DNA of 64,000 nucleotides from Deltaproteobacteria bacterium (GTDB taxonomy: Bacteria; Myxococcota_A; UBA9042; PHBI01): assembly GCA_020632715.1 (NCBI GenBank), contig JACKFA010000009.1, positions 62,001-126,000 of the forward strand, given 5' to 3'. The position numbers were made by a program, and so were the translations under genes. Below, piece after piece: positions 26,926-35,811 of the stretch (position 1 is the first letter of the stretch; every line of letters begins with the position of its first letter). The notes below the pieces were generated by a model, which worked only from the letters and a program-made list of their open reading frames with translations, did no database searches and had not been told where the DNA came from.

Positions 26926-28040
26926 GGCTCGGACGCACGGGCGCCATCGCGATGAAGGAGGTCATGCACATCCTGCGCGACCCGCAGGTGCTGATCTTCG
27001 CGCTCGGGATGCCGGTGCTCCTGCTGCTCCTCTTCGGCTACGCGGTCTCCTTCGACGTCGAGCGGATCCCCCTCGTCGTGGTCGACCAGGATCGCACGAC
27101 CGACTCGCGCGAGCTCCAGGAGGCGTTCTTCGCGTCGCGCCTCTTCGTGCCGGCCGGGGAGCGGGAGGCGGCCGAGGAGGCGGAGCCGCTGCTCAAGCGC
27201 GGCGTGGCGCGGGCGGCGCTCATCGTCCCGCGCGGCTTCGCGCGCTCGGGGCGGCGCGGCGCGGACGCCCGCGCGCAGCTCCTGCTCGACGGGACCGACA
27301 ACACGACCGCCGGAATCGCGCTCGGCTACGCGAACGCCATCGCGCTCGGCTTCACGCAGGGGCGCCTCGAGAGGGAGCTCGGCGACGTGGCGCTCCCGGT
27401 GGACGTGCGCGTGCGGACGTTCTCGAACCCGCGGCTCCTCTCGGCCGTGGTGCTCGTGCCGGGCCTGATGGTGCTGATCCTCGTGATGGTCGCCGTGATG
27501 CTGACCGCGCTCACGATCGCGCGCGAGTACGAGAACGGGTCGATGGAGCAGCTCTTCGCGACGCCGGTGCGGCGGATCGAGATCATCCTCGGGAAGCTCG
27601 GCCCCTACTTCGTCCTCGGCCTCGTGCAGGTGCTCCTGGTGCTGACCGTCGGGGTGCTCCTCTTCGACGTGCCCGTCCAGGGGAGCCTGCTGTTGCTCTT
27701 CGGCACGGCGAGCGTCTTCCTGCTCGCGATGCTCATGCAGGGGCTCCTCATCAGCGTCGTGACGAAGAACCAGATGGTGGCGAGCCAGATCGCCATCATC
27801 TCGACGATGCTGCCGGCGCTCCTGCTCTCGGGCTTCGTGTTCCCCATCGAGAACATGCCGGCGCCGCTCCAGGTCATCGCGAACGTGCTGCCCGCGAAGT
27901 ACCTGGTGCACGGGCTGCGCGCGATCCTCCTCCGGGGGAACGGGCTCGACGTGGTGTGGCCGGATCTGCTCGCGATGGCCGCGTTCTTCGCGCTGATGCT
28001 GGTGGCGGCGACGCGGCGCTTCACGCGGAGGGTGGCGTGA
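26922..28040 (+). CDS. ABC-2 type permease (YbhS/YbhR-like), first subunit
   Basis: 372 aa, ATGA overlap with the ATPase gene. An N-terminal membrane segment (IFALGMPVLLLLLFGYAV) and a large extracytoplasmic loop (~50-170) are followed by five membrane segments. The typical ABC-2 cytoplasmic coupling motif YENGSMEQLFATPVRRIEIILGK is present, as is the conserved LLLSGFVFPIENMP. It pairs with the next gene to form the translocation path of the exporter. Confidence 0.9.
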   Translation: MRLGRTGAIAMKEVMHILRDPQVLIFALGMPVLLLLLFGYAVSFDVERIPLVVVDQDRTTDSRELQEAFFASRLFVPAGEREAAEEAEPLLKRGVARAALIVPRGFARSGRRGADARAQLLLDGTDNTTAGIALGYANAIALGFTQGRLERELGDVALPVDVRVRTFSNPRLLSAVVLVPGLMVLILVMVAVMLTALTIAREYENGSMEQLFATPVRRIEIILGKLGPYFVLGLVQVLLVLTVGVLLFDVPVQGSLLLLFGTASVFLLAMLMQGLLISVVTKNQMVASQIAIISTMLPALLLSGFVFPIENMPAPLQVIANVLPAKYLVHGLRAILLRGNGLDVVWPDLLAMAAFFALMLVAATRRFTRRVA

Positions 28041-29194
28041 TGGTGAGGCTCAGGCGACCGACGGCGCTCGCGGCCGTGATGCGGAAGGAGGTGCGCCAGA
28101 CGGTGCGCGACAAGCGGGTGCTCGCGATCCTGCTCGTGGCGCCCGTGATGCAGCTCGTGGTGCTCGGCTACGCCGTGAACCTCGACGTGCACGACGTGCC
28201 GACGGTCGTCGCGGACGAGGACCGGACGGCCGAGAGCCGGGCGTTCATCGAGGGGCTCGTGGCGGGCGACACCTTCCGGCTCGACGCCTGGCGCGACCGG
28301 GCGTCGGAGGCGGTGGCGCGCGTGACGCGCGGGGAGTCGGCGGTGGCGGTCATCGTGCCGCGCGGCTTCGCGGACGCCCTCGGGCGCGGGGAGACGGCCG
28401 AGGTGCAGGTGCTCACGGACGGCTCGGACTCGAACCGGGCGATCGTGGCGCAGAACGCGGCGTCGGCGTACGGGCTCCGGCGGGCGCTCGCGGCGGCGGA
28501 GGCGACGTCGGCGCGGCTCGCGGCGGCGCGTGGGGCGGCCGTGTCGCTGCCGCGGATCGCGGTCGAGCCGCGCGTGCTCTACAACGCGACCCTGGACTCG
28601 GCGCGCTACTTCGTGCCGGGGATGGCGGCGACGCTGCTCCTCATCGTGTCGGTCGTCGTGACCGCGATGGGGCTCGCGCGCGAGAAGGAGAGCGGGACGC
28701 TCGAGCAGGTGCTGGTGACGCCGATCCAGCCGGTGACGCTCATCGCGGGGAAGACGCTCCCGTACGGCGTCATCGGCCTCGTGGACCTCGGCCTCGTCGT
28801 GACCGCGGCGATGGTGATGTTCGGGGTGCCGCTCCGCGGCGACCTCGCGGTGATCTTCGCGGGGGGCGCGCTCTACCTCCTGAGCACGCTCGGCGTCGGG
28901 CTCTTCGTGAGCACGGTGGCGCGGAACCAGCAGCAGGCCTTCATGACGTCGGTGCTCGTGATCCTGCCGGCGATCCTGCTGTCGGGGTTCATGACGCCGA
29001 TCGGGAACATGCCGGAGTGGCTTCAGCCGGTCACGGCGCTGAACCCGGTGCGGCACATGGTGGAGATCCTGCGCGCCGTGATGCTGAAGGGCGCGGGGTT
29101 CGCGGACGTGGCGCCGCAGCTCGTGGCGCTCGCGGGCATCGGCCTGAGCGTGTTCGGGATGGCGGCGATGGTGATGGCGCGCCGGCTGCGGTAG
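28040..29194 (+). CDS. ABC-2 type permease, second subunit
   Basis: 384 aa; ATG at 28040 shares a base with the previous stop. It has the same architecture as the first permease: an N-terminal TM (AILLVAPVMQLVVLGYAV), a periplasmic loop, then EKESGTLEQVLVTPIQPVTLIAGK and LLSGFMTPIGNMP, ending in a last TM helix and MARRLR. It closes the six-gene efflux operon and is convergent with the CheW gene 12 bases away. Confidence 0.9.
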   Translation: MVRLRRPTALAAVMRKEVRQTVRDKRVLAILLVAPVMQLVVLGYAVNLDVHDVPTVVADEDRTAESRAFIEGLVAGDTFRLDAWRDRASEAVARVTRGESAVAVIVPRGFADALGRGETAEVQVLTDGSDSNRAIVAQNAASAYGLRRALAAAEATSARLAAARGAAVSLPRIAVEPRVLYNATLDSARYFVPGMAATLLLIVSVVVTAMGLAREKESGTLEQVLVTPIQPVTLIAGKTLPYGVIGLVDLGLVVTAAMVMFGVPLRGDLAVIFAGGALYLLSTLGVGLFVSTVARNQQQAFMTSVLVILPAILLSGFMTPIGNMPEWLQPVTALNPVRHMVEILRAVMLKGAGFADVAPQLVALAGIGLSVFGMAAMVMARRLR

Positions 29195-29206
29195 GCGCGG
29201 CCCGGC

Positions 29207-30016
29207 TCACGCGTGGAGGGCGTCGACGCGGAGGAGGGTGATGAGCTCGTCGGCGTGGGCGCTCGCGCGCGCGACACCCTCCACGACGCGGTGGGGGTCG
29301 GGGTCGTCGAAGGCGCGACCCTCGGTGGCGGCAGGGCGGAGCCACTCCACCGAGCTGACCTCGTCCACGGCGACGGCGAACGGGGCGCTCTCGGCGTCGA
29401 GCACGACGGCGATGGTCCGGTTGGTCTCGAGCAGGAGCGCGCGGAGCTGACCGAAGAGCTTGATCATCGCGGCGAGCTCCGTGTCGCGGGTGCGGGCGAT
29501 GAGCGCGTTGGCGGCGCCGAGGTCGCCCGTGCGGACGTGGTTGGCGACGTCGCGGGCGACGGCGTGGATGCGCTGATGGGGCGCGTCGAACTTGGCGAGA
29601 TGGCTCGTGAGGACGTGGTTCGATGTGGTGAACGTGTCGTACCAGCGGCCGAAGGCGCAGGCGTGGTGGTCGGTGGTGAGACGGAACGGCCGCGCATCGC
29701 GAACGCTGGCGGTGAGCTCGTCGAGCCAGTTGACGTGGTCGCGCTCACGCTGGTGCAGGGTCTCGACGAGGGCGGCGACCTCCTCGTCGGCGGTCGACAT
29801 GCCGAGACGCAGGCGGAGGTCGACGATGGGGATGACGCTGCCACGGACGTCGAGCAGTCCGAGGACGTGCGGCGGGAGGTGGGGCAGCGGCGTGACGGCG
29901 GGGAGGCGCATCATCTCGCGGACGTTCTGTACCGGGAGGCCGAAGAGGCGGCCCTGGAGTCGAACGACGACCTGCTGGGTGTCATCGTGCTCTGCGAGGT
30001 GGGTCGTCGTCGTCAT
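29207..30016 (-). CDS. CheW-like coupling protein with inserted zinc-binding CZB domain
   Basis: 269 aa. The N-terminal ~75 residues are the first half of a CheW domain (VVRLQGRLFGLPVQNVREMM, then VLGLLDVRGSVIPIVDLRLRLG). Residues ~85-190 form a chemoreceptor zinc-binding (CZB) domain: His94 in ERDHVNWLDEL, Cys120 in DHHACAFGRWYDTF, and His147/His151 in APHQRIHAV give the 3His-1Cys set. The chain then returns to CheW (IAVVLDAESAPFAVAVDEVSSVEWL, then LITLLRVDAL). It should link receptors to CheA and may sense zinc or oxidants directly. No other chemotaxis gene is nearby. Confidence 0.85.
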   Translation of the reverse strand: MTTTTHLAEHDDTQQVVVRLQGRLFGLPVQNVREMMRLPAVTPLPHLPPHVLGLLDVRGSVIPIVDLRLRLGMSTADEEVAALVETLHQRERDHVNWLDELTASVRDARPFRLTTDHHACAFGRWYDTFTTSNHVLTSHLAKFDAPHQRIHAVARDVANHVRTGDLGAANALIARTRDTELAAMIKLFGQLRALLLETNRTIAVVLDAESAPFAVAVDEVSSVEWLRPAATEGRAFDDPDPHRVVEGVARASAHADELITLLRVDALHA

Positions 30017-30109
30017 GGGGCTCCAGGCGCGGTGCTCCTGGTCATTAACGGACGCTGGGGCGTCGAACCTTAGCCGGAACCTCGCCTGCGGGTTTCAGGG
30101 ACGCTCTCA

Positions 30110-30265
30110 GAAGGTGTTTCAGTATTCTCCCGTCGCCTGGCTTGCTCTTGTGATTTCAGGCGGTTCCGCTCGTCGGTCACGTGCCTATGGGCACGCTCCC
30201 TCCTCACGTAACCACCTGGAATCACGACGCGTCGCCGGGCTCGGTCCGAATACTGAAACACCTTC
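30110..30265. mobile_element. 156-bp MITE-like element with 18-bp perfect terminal inverted repeats
   Basis: The left end GAAGGTGTTTCAGTATTC (30110-30127) and right end GAATACTGAAACACCTTC (30248-30265) are exact inverse complements. TCA flanks both sides (30107-30109 and 30266-30268), a plausible 3-base target duplication of the TNA type used by some IS5-family elements. The interior is largely self-complementary (GTGATTTCAGGCGGTT against a near-inverse copy; inner stem GTGCC-TAT-GGGCAC), so the whole element can fold into one hairpin. It has no coding capacity and lies 10 bases beyond the fasciclin gene's stop. Confidence 0.8.
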
Positions 30266-30275
30266 TCAGGGGTGG

Positions 30276-31804
30276 TCAGGGCGCGATCGCCTGGCCGAGC
30301 GTGTAGACGATCCCGTTGCTGGCCGGGGTGAAGGTCCCATCGAGCACCGCCGTACGCGAGCCTCCCACGGTGATGTTGCCGCTGCCGTCCACCGACACCG
30401 GCAGGTGGTCCCGGCCAGCGTCTGGAGCCCGGTGCCCGCCGCCCGCGCGAGGTCGGCCGGGAGCAGGACCCCCGGCACGATGTGGAAGCCGCCGACGACA
30501 TCGTTCGGCGAGAAGTCCACGAACGCGCCGTTGTACGGCCCGAAGACCGTCACGGGCCCCTCGGGCGCCACGAGCTCGGCGGTGAGCCCCTGGCTCTCGA
30601 GCGCGGAGAGGAAGGTGTCCATGGACAGCCCCCCCATCTGGGTCTTGACGTCCCTCGGTAGCACGTTCACGTCCAGGCCCATGATGTGGATGACGCCGTT
30701 GACCGCGATGATGTCGGCGACGGCCACCGTGGCGTTGTTGACGCGCAGCGAGCCACCGACGTCCACGAGGGTGATCGGCGAGAAGTAGGGCTCGGCGGGC
30801 GCTGCCGGCACCTGGCGCAGCGTCGAGGGCAGCGTCGTCCCGTCGAGCGCGAGCAGGTCGGCCGAGAGGTAGCGCCCGACGACCACGAGATAGCGCATGA
30901 TGTCGGGCATCTCGGGGTCGGCGAGGAACTCCACCGCCGTCTGCCCACGGGCGCGCAACAGGTCGAAGAACGACGTGTTGCTGGGCGCGAAGAGCGTGTG
31001 CTGGGCGTCCTCGTCGTCGATGCCCTCGAGGTTCGCCGCCTCGAGCGAGACCGGGAAGCCGGCGAGCCCCTCGAGCTTGGCGACCTCGATCAGCTTCGGC
31101 GGCACGAGCACCGCGTCGAGCGTGTAGAGGACGCCGTTGTCCGCCGACTCCGACGAGACCACCGTCGCCCCGGCCACCTGGTCGACCACGTTGAGCCGCA
31201 CCCCGTCGGAGGTGTCGACGTAGAGGGCGACGTCGATGAGCGAGGCCCGCTTGGGCTCCGCGGCGAGCGCCGTGGCGTCGAGCGCGCCTGCCACGACGTG
31301 ATAACGCAGGAGCTCGCCGAGCCGCGGCGACGCGAGGAGCTCCTCGGCGCTGAGCCCGGCGGCGACCCGATACGCCTCGAAGGCGGCGTCCGTCGGCGCG
31401 AACACCGTGAGCTCGTCCGTCGCGAGCGCGGGGACGAGGTCCATCCGCTGCGCCGCCGCCAGGAAGGTCTTGAACGTGCCGGCCCGCGAGGCGACGCCGA
31501 TGATGGAGTTCCCCTCTAGGATGTCGGGATCGATCGCGGTGTCGGCCGGCGAGCTCGTGTCGCTCGGCGCGGTCTCCGAGTCGGCGGTCCCGTCGCTCGG
31601 CGTGGCGGCGTCGAGGTCGTCGGTCCCGTCCCCCGGCGTGACGTCCGTTGCTCCGACGTCGGCGTCGGTCGCGACGTCCGCGTCGCCGCCCGACGCGTCG
31701 TCTCGCGACGTGTCGGAGCCGCCGGTGGCGCCGTCGCCACACCCGGACAGCGCGAGCGCGATGAGGAGGGCGAGAGGAACGAGGTGCGTGCGGAGAAGAC
31801 GCAT
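30276..31804 (-). CDS. Fasciclin-repeat lipoprotein with one frameshift near 30404
   Basis: The ATG at 31804 starts a lipoprotein signal (lipobox LALSGC), then an Asp/Thr/Ser linker, then three fasciclin (FAS1) domains. Marks are TVFAPTDAAFEAYRV, LLRYHVVAGALDAT, TLFAPSNTSFFDLL, GVIHIMGLDVNVLP and VTVFGPYNGAFVDFS. The reading frame breaks in the last domain at LQTLAGTT. The expected continuation LPVSVDGSGNITVGGSRTAV...GIVYTLGQAIAP is in the next frame and ends at 30276. Adding one C in the ccacc run near 30404 restores it. Probable role is surface adhesion. The break is either a sequencing indel or a recent mutation. Confidence 0.75.
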
Positions 31805-31934
31805 CGAAGCTCCGGGGGCGTGGCGTGGGGTCGAGAGGTCGGGGGCGGTGGCGCCGGCCACGCGGGTTCGCGCGGCGCGCCCTCTCAGACCAGGAAGACC
31901 GAACGGAGGCAGACGGTCAAGGGGCGACGCCACC

Positions 31935-34154
31935 TCAGAACAGGCGCAGCCCACCGAAGACGCTGGGAAAAGCGACGACATCCCACGACTCGTCCGCCCC
32001 GACGGCGTCCGTCGCCAGCAGCGGCCGCGGCGCGTCGGCGTCGGTCACCCGGAACTCCCCGTTCGCCGACACCCCCAGGAACACCGCCAGCCACGACGTG
32101 AGCGGCACGCCGAGCGTCAGCCGCGCCTGCGCGAGCACCTCGTCCCGCCCGAGCGCGTCCACGTCGCAGCCACCGCCGGACACGACGCTCGCCATGACGT
32201 CCAGGTCCAGGTACGCCCAGCGCCCGAGGCCGACGTGGCTCCCGAGCCCGCCGCCGACGCGCACGAAGCACTGCTTGCCCGACACCTCGCGGCTCCCGAC
32301 CGACACGAGCGCGTGCAGCGCCGGCGTCCCGAGCCGCGCCCCGACGTTCCCCCAGACCTCCGAGTCCGCCCACACCTCGACGTGGTTGTAGCCGTCGGCC
32401 ACGAGCGGCAGCAGCGCGAGCGACACCCCGTCCACCGACTCCGCCCAGTTCACGAGCCCGATCTGCGCGCCGCGCACGTGCCCACCGATGTTGATGACGC
32501 CGATCTGCGCGCCCGTCACGTCGCCCGCGACGTTCACCGTCGCGATCTGCGCGCCCGTCACCGCGCCCCCGGCGACGTTGACGCCGCTCGCGACCTGCGC
32601 CCCGACGACCCCGCCGCTCGCGACGTTGAGCCCCGCCGCGACCTGCGCGCCGTCCACCCGCGCGCCCGCGACGTTGGCCCCGACCGCCACCTGCGCGCCG
32701 GCGACCCCCTCCGACACCACGTTGACCGCCGTCGCGACCTGCACCCCATCGCGCACCTCGCCCGCGACGTTGAGCCCGATCGTCAGCTGCACCCCCTCGA
32801 GCCGCCCATCCACGAGCCCCACCAACGTCGTCAGCTGCCCGCCCGCGACCTCGCCGACCGAGTCCCCGAGGAGCCCGAACGCGAGCCCCTCGACCCGCTG
32901 CCGCTCCCCGCTCCCCATCAGCGACAGCCCCGGCAGGAGCGACGCCCGGAAGGCCACCGTCCGCCACTCGTCGTCGACGCGCGGGCGCTCCGTCACGTAC
33001 GTCGGGTCGTCCCACGCCGGCTCCTCGAGGCCGCCCTCTTGTGCATCGCCCACGAGCATCCCGCCCCGCTCGCGGGCGGCGATGACCCCACCCGACCGCT
33101 CGAACATGTTGCGCTGCAACATGACCTGTTGGCCGCGCTCGACCGCGAGGTCCCGCGACCAGACCGCGTCCCCCTCCGTGAACGCCACCCGGTACACGCC
33201 CGGGGCGACCCCGATCGCGGTCGCCCGCCCGGAGCCCTTGTGCACCTCGGCCACGAGCCGGTTGTCGCGGTCGCGGACGAAGAAGCGGCCCGCGAGCCCG
33301 GGCGCGAGCACCACCTGCGACGAGACCTGGGCGAGATCGGTGATGACGACGTCACCGCTCCCCGACAGATCGATGTCGAAGCTCGGGTGCTGCGGCCCGC
33401 TGCGGGTGTGCTCCGTCCGGAGGAGCGTCTCGTCGAACGCGAAGCGGTACGCCTCCGACAGGGTCACCCGGCCGTCGCCCGAGCTGTCCGCCGCCCCGCG
33501 GAGCCCGCTCACGAAGTGGTGCGTGAAGAAGGACGCCCCGAGGCGATCCGACTCCTGCGCCGCCTCCGTCGCCGCCGCGGATGTGAGATACGCGTGGCCG
33601 GAGACCTTCGCGGCGTCCTCGGCGAGGAACGGCGCGACCCGCTTGCCGCCCTTCTCGCGGAGGAGCGCCCCCGACGCGCAGGAGTCGAGGATCGCGATGC
33701 GGACGTCCGCCGGCGCCGCCTTCAGCGCGGCCCTGAGCTCATCGTAGCCGAGCCGCTCGCGGCCGAGGAGGAGGCCGTCCTCATCGGAGTGCCCGGAGTA
33801 GTACACCACGAGCTCCGTCCGCCGATGACCGCGCCGCGCGGCCACCATGCGGCGGTCGAGGTCCGCGAACGCCGCGAGCACGGCGGCGCGCGCCGGCTCC
33901 TCGAGCACGAGGCGGTCCGCCGCAGCGACGCCTCCGAGCTCCTCGAGCACCGACGCGACGCTCCGCGCGTCGGTCACGGCGAAGCGGAGACGCACCCGCT
34001 CGGGGCCGCCGTCGTTGCTCCCGATGATGAGCGCGAACCGCCGCACGCCACCGTCGCCGCTCGCCGCCGACGCCGACGTCGGCGCCGCCGCGAGCCACGC
34101 CACGGCCGCGAGAGCCACCGCCACGCGCGCCGCGCGCCCGCGCGGGGCGATCAC
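31935..34154 (-). CDS. Caspase-domain protein with C-terminal G-A-Q repeat region
   Basis: 739 aa from a GTG overlapping the upstream stop (GTGA). A signal peptide (to SASA) precedes a C14 caspase-like domain: RFALIIGSNDGG, catalytic His in VVYYSGHSDEDG (~119) and Cys in AILDSCASGALL (~158). After ~380 residues there is a run of repeats of the form NVAG-x(4-8)-GAQV/I (about residues 450-570), like the surface-protein repeats of Leptospira LA_2272 type. A beta-rich C-terminus ends in FGGLRLF, suggesting outer-membrane insertion. An exported caspase-like protease or scaffold tied to a repeat domain is inferred. It is coupled to the DUF4384-like gene. Confidence 0.8.
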   Translation of the reverse strand: MIAPRGRAARVAVALAAVAWLAAAPTSASAASGDGGVRRFALIIGSNDGGPERVRLRFAVTDARSVASVLEELGGVAAADRLVLEEPARAAVLAAFADLDRRMVAARRGHRRTELVVYYSGHSDEDGLLLGRERLGYDELRAALKAAPADVRIAILDSCASGALLREKGGKRVAPFLAEDAAKVSGHAYLTSAAATEAAQESDRLGASFFTHHFVSGLRGAADSSGDGRVTLSEAYRFAFDETLLRTEHTRSGPQHPSFDIDLSGSGDVVITDLAQVSSQVVLAPGLAGRFFVRDRDNRLVAEVHKGSGRATAIGVAPGVYRVAFTEGDAVWSRDLAVERGQQVMLQRNMFERSGGVIAARERGGMLVGDAQEGGLEEPAWDDPTYVTERPRVDDEWRTVAFRASLLPGLSLMGSGERQRVEGLAFGLLGDSVGEVAGGQLTTLVGLVDGRLEGVQLTIGLNVAGEVRDGVQVATAVNVVSEGVAGAQVAVGANVAGARVDGAQVAAGLNVASGGVVGAQVASGVNVAGGAVTGAQIATVNVAGDVTGAQIGVINIGGHVRGAQIGLVNWAESVDGVSLALLPLVADGYNHVEVWADSEVWGNVGARLGTPALHALVSVGSREVSGKQCFVRVGGGLGSHVGLGRWAYLDLDVMASVVSGGGCDVDALGRDEVLAQARLTLGVPLTSWLAVFLGVSANGEFRVTDADAPRPLLATDAVGADESWDVVAFPSVFGGLRLF
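33105..33123. repeat. 19-bp palindrome CATGTTGC-GCT-GCAACATG inside the caspase-like gene
   Basis: Eight-base perfect arms surround a 3-base centre. It is read in frame as MLQRNM. The same motif recurs at 42112-42130 and 47271-47289. It is AT-rich compared with the gene around it. Confidence 0.8.
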
Positions 34155-34957
34155 GGCGCCGCCTCCTTCGTCACCACGACCGAGGTCTGCGCGAGGCCAG
34201 GAGGCACCGGGAGCGGCGCCGAGCGCGCGTCCGCCCGACCCGCGAGCCGGCGCGCCGCCGCCAGCACGTCGCCCACGGCGATCGGCGCGTCGCCGGTCAC
34301 GAGCACGAAGCGCTCGAAGCCCGGGGCGTCGTCGAGCTCGTAGCCGTCGCGGAGCCTCACCTCGCCGCCGTCCGCGAGCCGCGTATCGCCGTTCTCCGCG
34401 AGGGGCCAGTGGAGCGTCACGGCGCCGGCGCCGTCGATGGACACGATCACGCCGAAGCGCGCGTCGGTGCTGGCGGCGTAGGCGAGCTGCAGCGTGTCGC
34501 CGCCCGCCGCCTGCGCCCCGTCGACGAGCCTGGTCCCGCCGCCGCCCTCGCCCTCGCGGTACACGAAGAGGCGCGCGGCGACGTCGCCCTTCGTCCTCAC
34601 GACGTCGGGACCGGTGACCGCGCCGCCGCCGACCGCGCCGCCCGGCTCCCAGGGACGGGCCACGACGAGCACGGCCACCGCGGCGACCGCGACCCCGAAC
34701 GCAGGCGCGAGCCACCGAGCGGCGCGTCGCGGCGCGCGTTCCGCCCGCGCCCGCACCGACGCCATCACGCGCGCGGCCGGGTACGCCTCACGGATCGCGT
34801 GGTCGTCCGCCTCGAGGCGCGCGAGGCGCGCGAGCCCCTCGGGCTCGGCCTCGAGGCGCGCCCGCACCGACGCCGCCGCGTGGTCGCCGAGCTCGCCGAG
34901 CGCGAGCTGCTCGACGAGGAGATCCGGGACCCGGTCGCCTGGCCTTCGTTCACTCAT
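34151..34957 (-). CDS. DUF4384-like membrane protein partnered with caspase-like gene
   Basis: 268 aa. Residues ~15-75 are a charged helical region (LLVEQLALGELGDHAAASVRARLE) like the zinc-less anti-sigma/ActD N-terminus, followed by one TM segment (WLAPAFGVAVAAVAVLVVA). An extracytoplasmic domain with LQLAYAASTDARFGVIVSIDGAGAVTLHWP is typical of DUF4384. In myxobacteria such genes commonly sit between an ECF sigma factor and a caspase-domain gene; here no sigma factor precedes it. The start at 34957 is preferred over upstream ATGs, but there is no clear ribosome site. Confidence 0.7.
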   Translation of the reverse strand: MSERRPGDRVPDLLVEQLALGELGDHAAASVRARLEAEPEGLARLARLEADDHAIREAYPAARVMASVRARAERAPRRAARWLAPAFGVAVAAVAVLVVARPWEPGGAVGGGAVTGPDVVRTKGDVAARLFVYREGEGGGGTRLVDGAQAAGGDTLQLAYAASTDARFGVIVSIDGAGAVTLHWPLAENGDTRLADGGEVRLRDGYELDDAPGFERFVLVTGDAPIAVGDVLAAARRLAGRADARSAPLPVPPGLAQTSVVVTKEAAP

Positions 34958-35157
34958 GGGGGCATCACCATACGCCATGTGGCCGACCGGCGGTGAGCCG
35001 ATCACGGAGGTACAACACCGCGGCGCGGCGAAGGTGTCACCCGCGGCGAAGAGGCGCCGCCCCGAGCCGCCGGGGGACGCGCCCCGGCCGGCTCCGAGCA
35101 GCGAGAGGGGGCGGCGCTCCCGAGACGCGCCCGACTGGCGGTCTCGGTCGAAAGTCC

Positions 35158-35186
35158 TTGATCGCTCGGCACGTCCGCATTATCGA
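35158..35186 (+). promoter_or_regulatory. Candidate sigma70 promoter of the small lipoprotein gene
   Basis: TTGATC (35158-35163) and TATCGA (35181-35186) are separated by 17 bases, 49 bases before the ATG at 35235, in an AT-richer patch. Both hexamers match the consensus only in part. Confidence 0.4.
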
Positions 35187-35234
35187 AGCGCGGCTCGTAC
35201 CCGAGCCCAAGACCACAGACTCCGAGGAATTCTC

Positions 35235-35699
35235 ATGCGCAAGACGCTCACGCTCGCCCTCTTCGCGGCGCTCGTTCTCCCCTTCTTCGCGGCGTGCGGC
35301 GGTAGCCCGGCCGGCAAGCTCGTCGACCACATGGACAAGGTCGCTGGGCTCCTCGAGTCCAACGCCGACGACGCGGCCAAGGCCAACGAGGCGCTGAAGG
35401 GCTACATGGCCGACCACTCGGCCGAGATCCAGGCCCTCCAGGCCGAGGTCGCGACCAAGATGCTCGAGGTCCAGAAGGAGCTGAAGGAGAAGATGGAGAA
35501 GGCCTCCTCGCTCGAGGAGAAGGCCGCCATCGCCCAGGAGGCCGCCTCCAAGATGGGCATCGACGAGTCGACCGTGACGAAGGCCAAGGAGGCCGAGGCC
35601 CGCATGAAGAAGGTCATCGCGGACCACCCGAACCTCGCCGAGAACGAGGAGCTCATGGCGCAGCTCGACAGCCTCAAGGGCATGATGAAGGGCCGATAG
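35235..35699 (+). CDS. Small helical lipoprotein
   Basis: 154 aa, ATG with a strong GAGGAA ribosome site 5 bases upstream. The signal sequence ends in the lipobox FFAAC. The mature chain is Lys/Glu/Ala-rich and predicted to be almost entirely helical or coiled-coil (MLEVQKELKEKMEKASSLEEK, AKEAEARMKKVIADHPN). The good ribosome site, own promoter-like sequence and following hairpin suggest a well-expressed single gene. A periplasmic structural role resembling Lpp-type proteins is a guess. Confidence 0.8.
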   Translation: MRKTLTLALFAALVLPFFAACGGSPAGKLVDHMDKVAGLLESNADDAAKANEALKGYMADHSAEIQALQAEVATKMLEVQKELKEKMEKASSLEEKAAIAQEAASKMGIDESTVTKAKEAEARMKKVIADHPNLAENEELMAQLDSLKGMMKGR

Positions 35700-35729
35700 T
35701 CGGCTCGCCCGTCCGGGCATCTCACGGAG

Positions 35730-35772
35730 GCCGCGCCTCGGCGCCCGCTGAAACGGGCTCCGGACGCGGCCT
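35730..35772 (+). terminator. Nested hairpin after small lipoprotein gene
   Basis: Outer arms GGCCGCG (35730) and CGCGGCC (35766-35772) enclose an inner stem GCCCG-CTGAAA-CGGGC. A loose T-containing run (ttcgtcgttct) follows. It lies 30 bases beyond the stop and fits a factor-independent terminator with an imperfect tract. Confidence 0.5.
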
Positions 35773-35811
35773 TCGTCGTTCTGGGGGCCGCGCCGGGAGC
35801 GGCCCCGCGCG

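Noticed and set aside
31507..31760. Asp/Ala/Thr-rich linkers behind lipoboxes (also at 5400-5640, 17930-18140, 48100-48180) as possible repeat elements
   Set aside because: They are low-complexity protein linkers with variable DNA sequence, common in this group's lipoproteins, and not a mobile or regulatory repeat.
34151..34957. ECF sigma factor or anti-sigma factor pair near the caspase gene
   Set aside because: No sigma-70 region 2 or 4 motif was found on either strand nearby; the upstream neighbour is an unrelated divergent lipoprotein gene.
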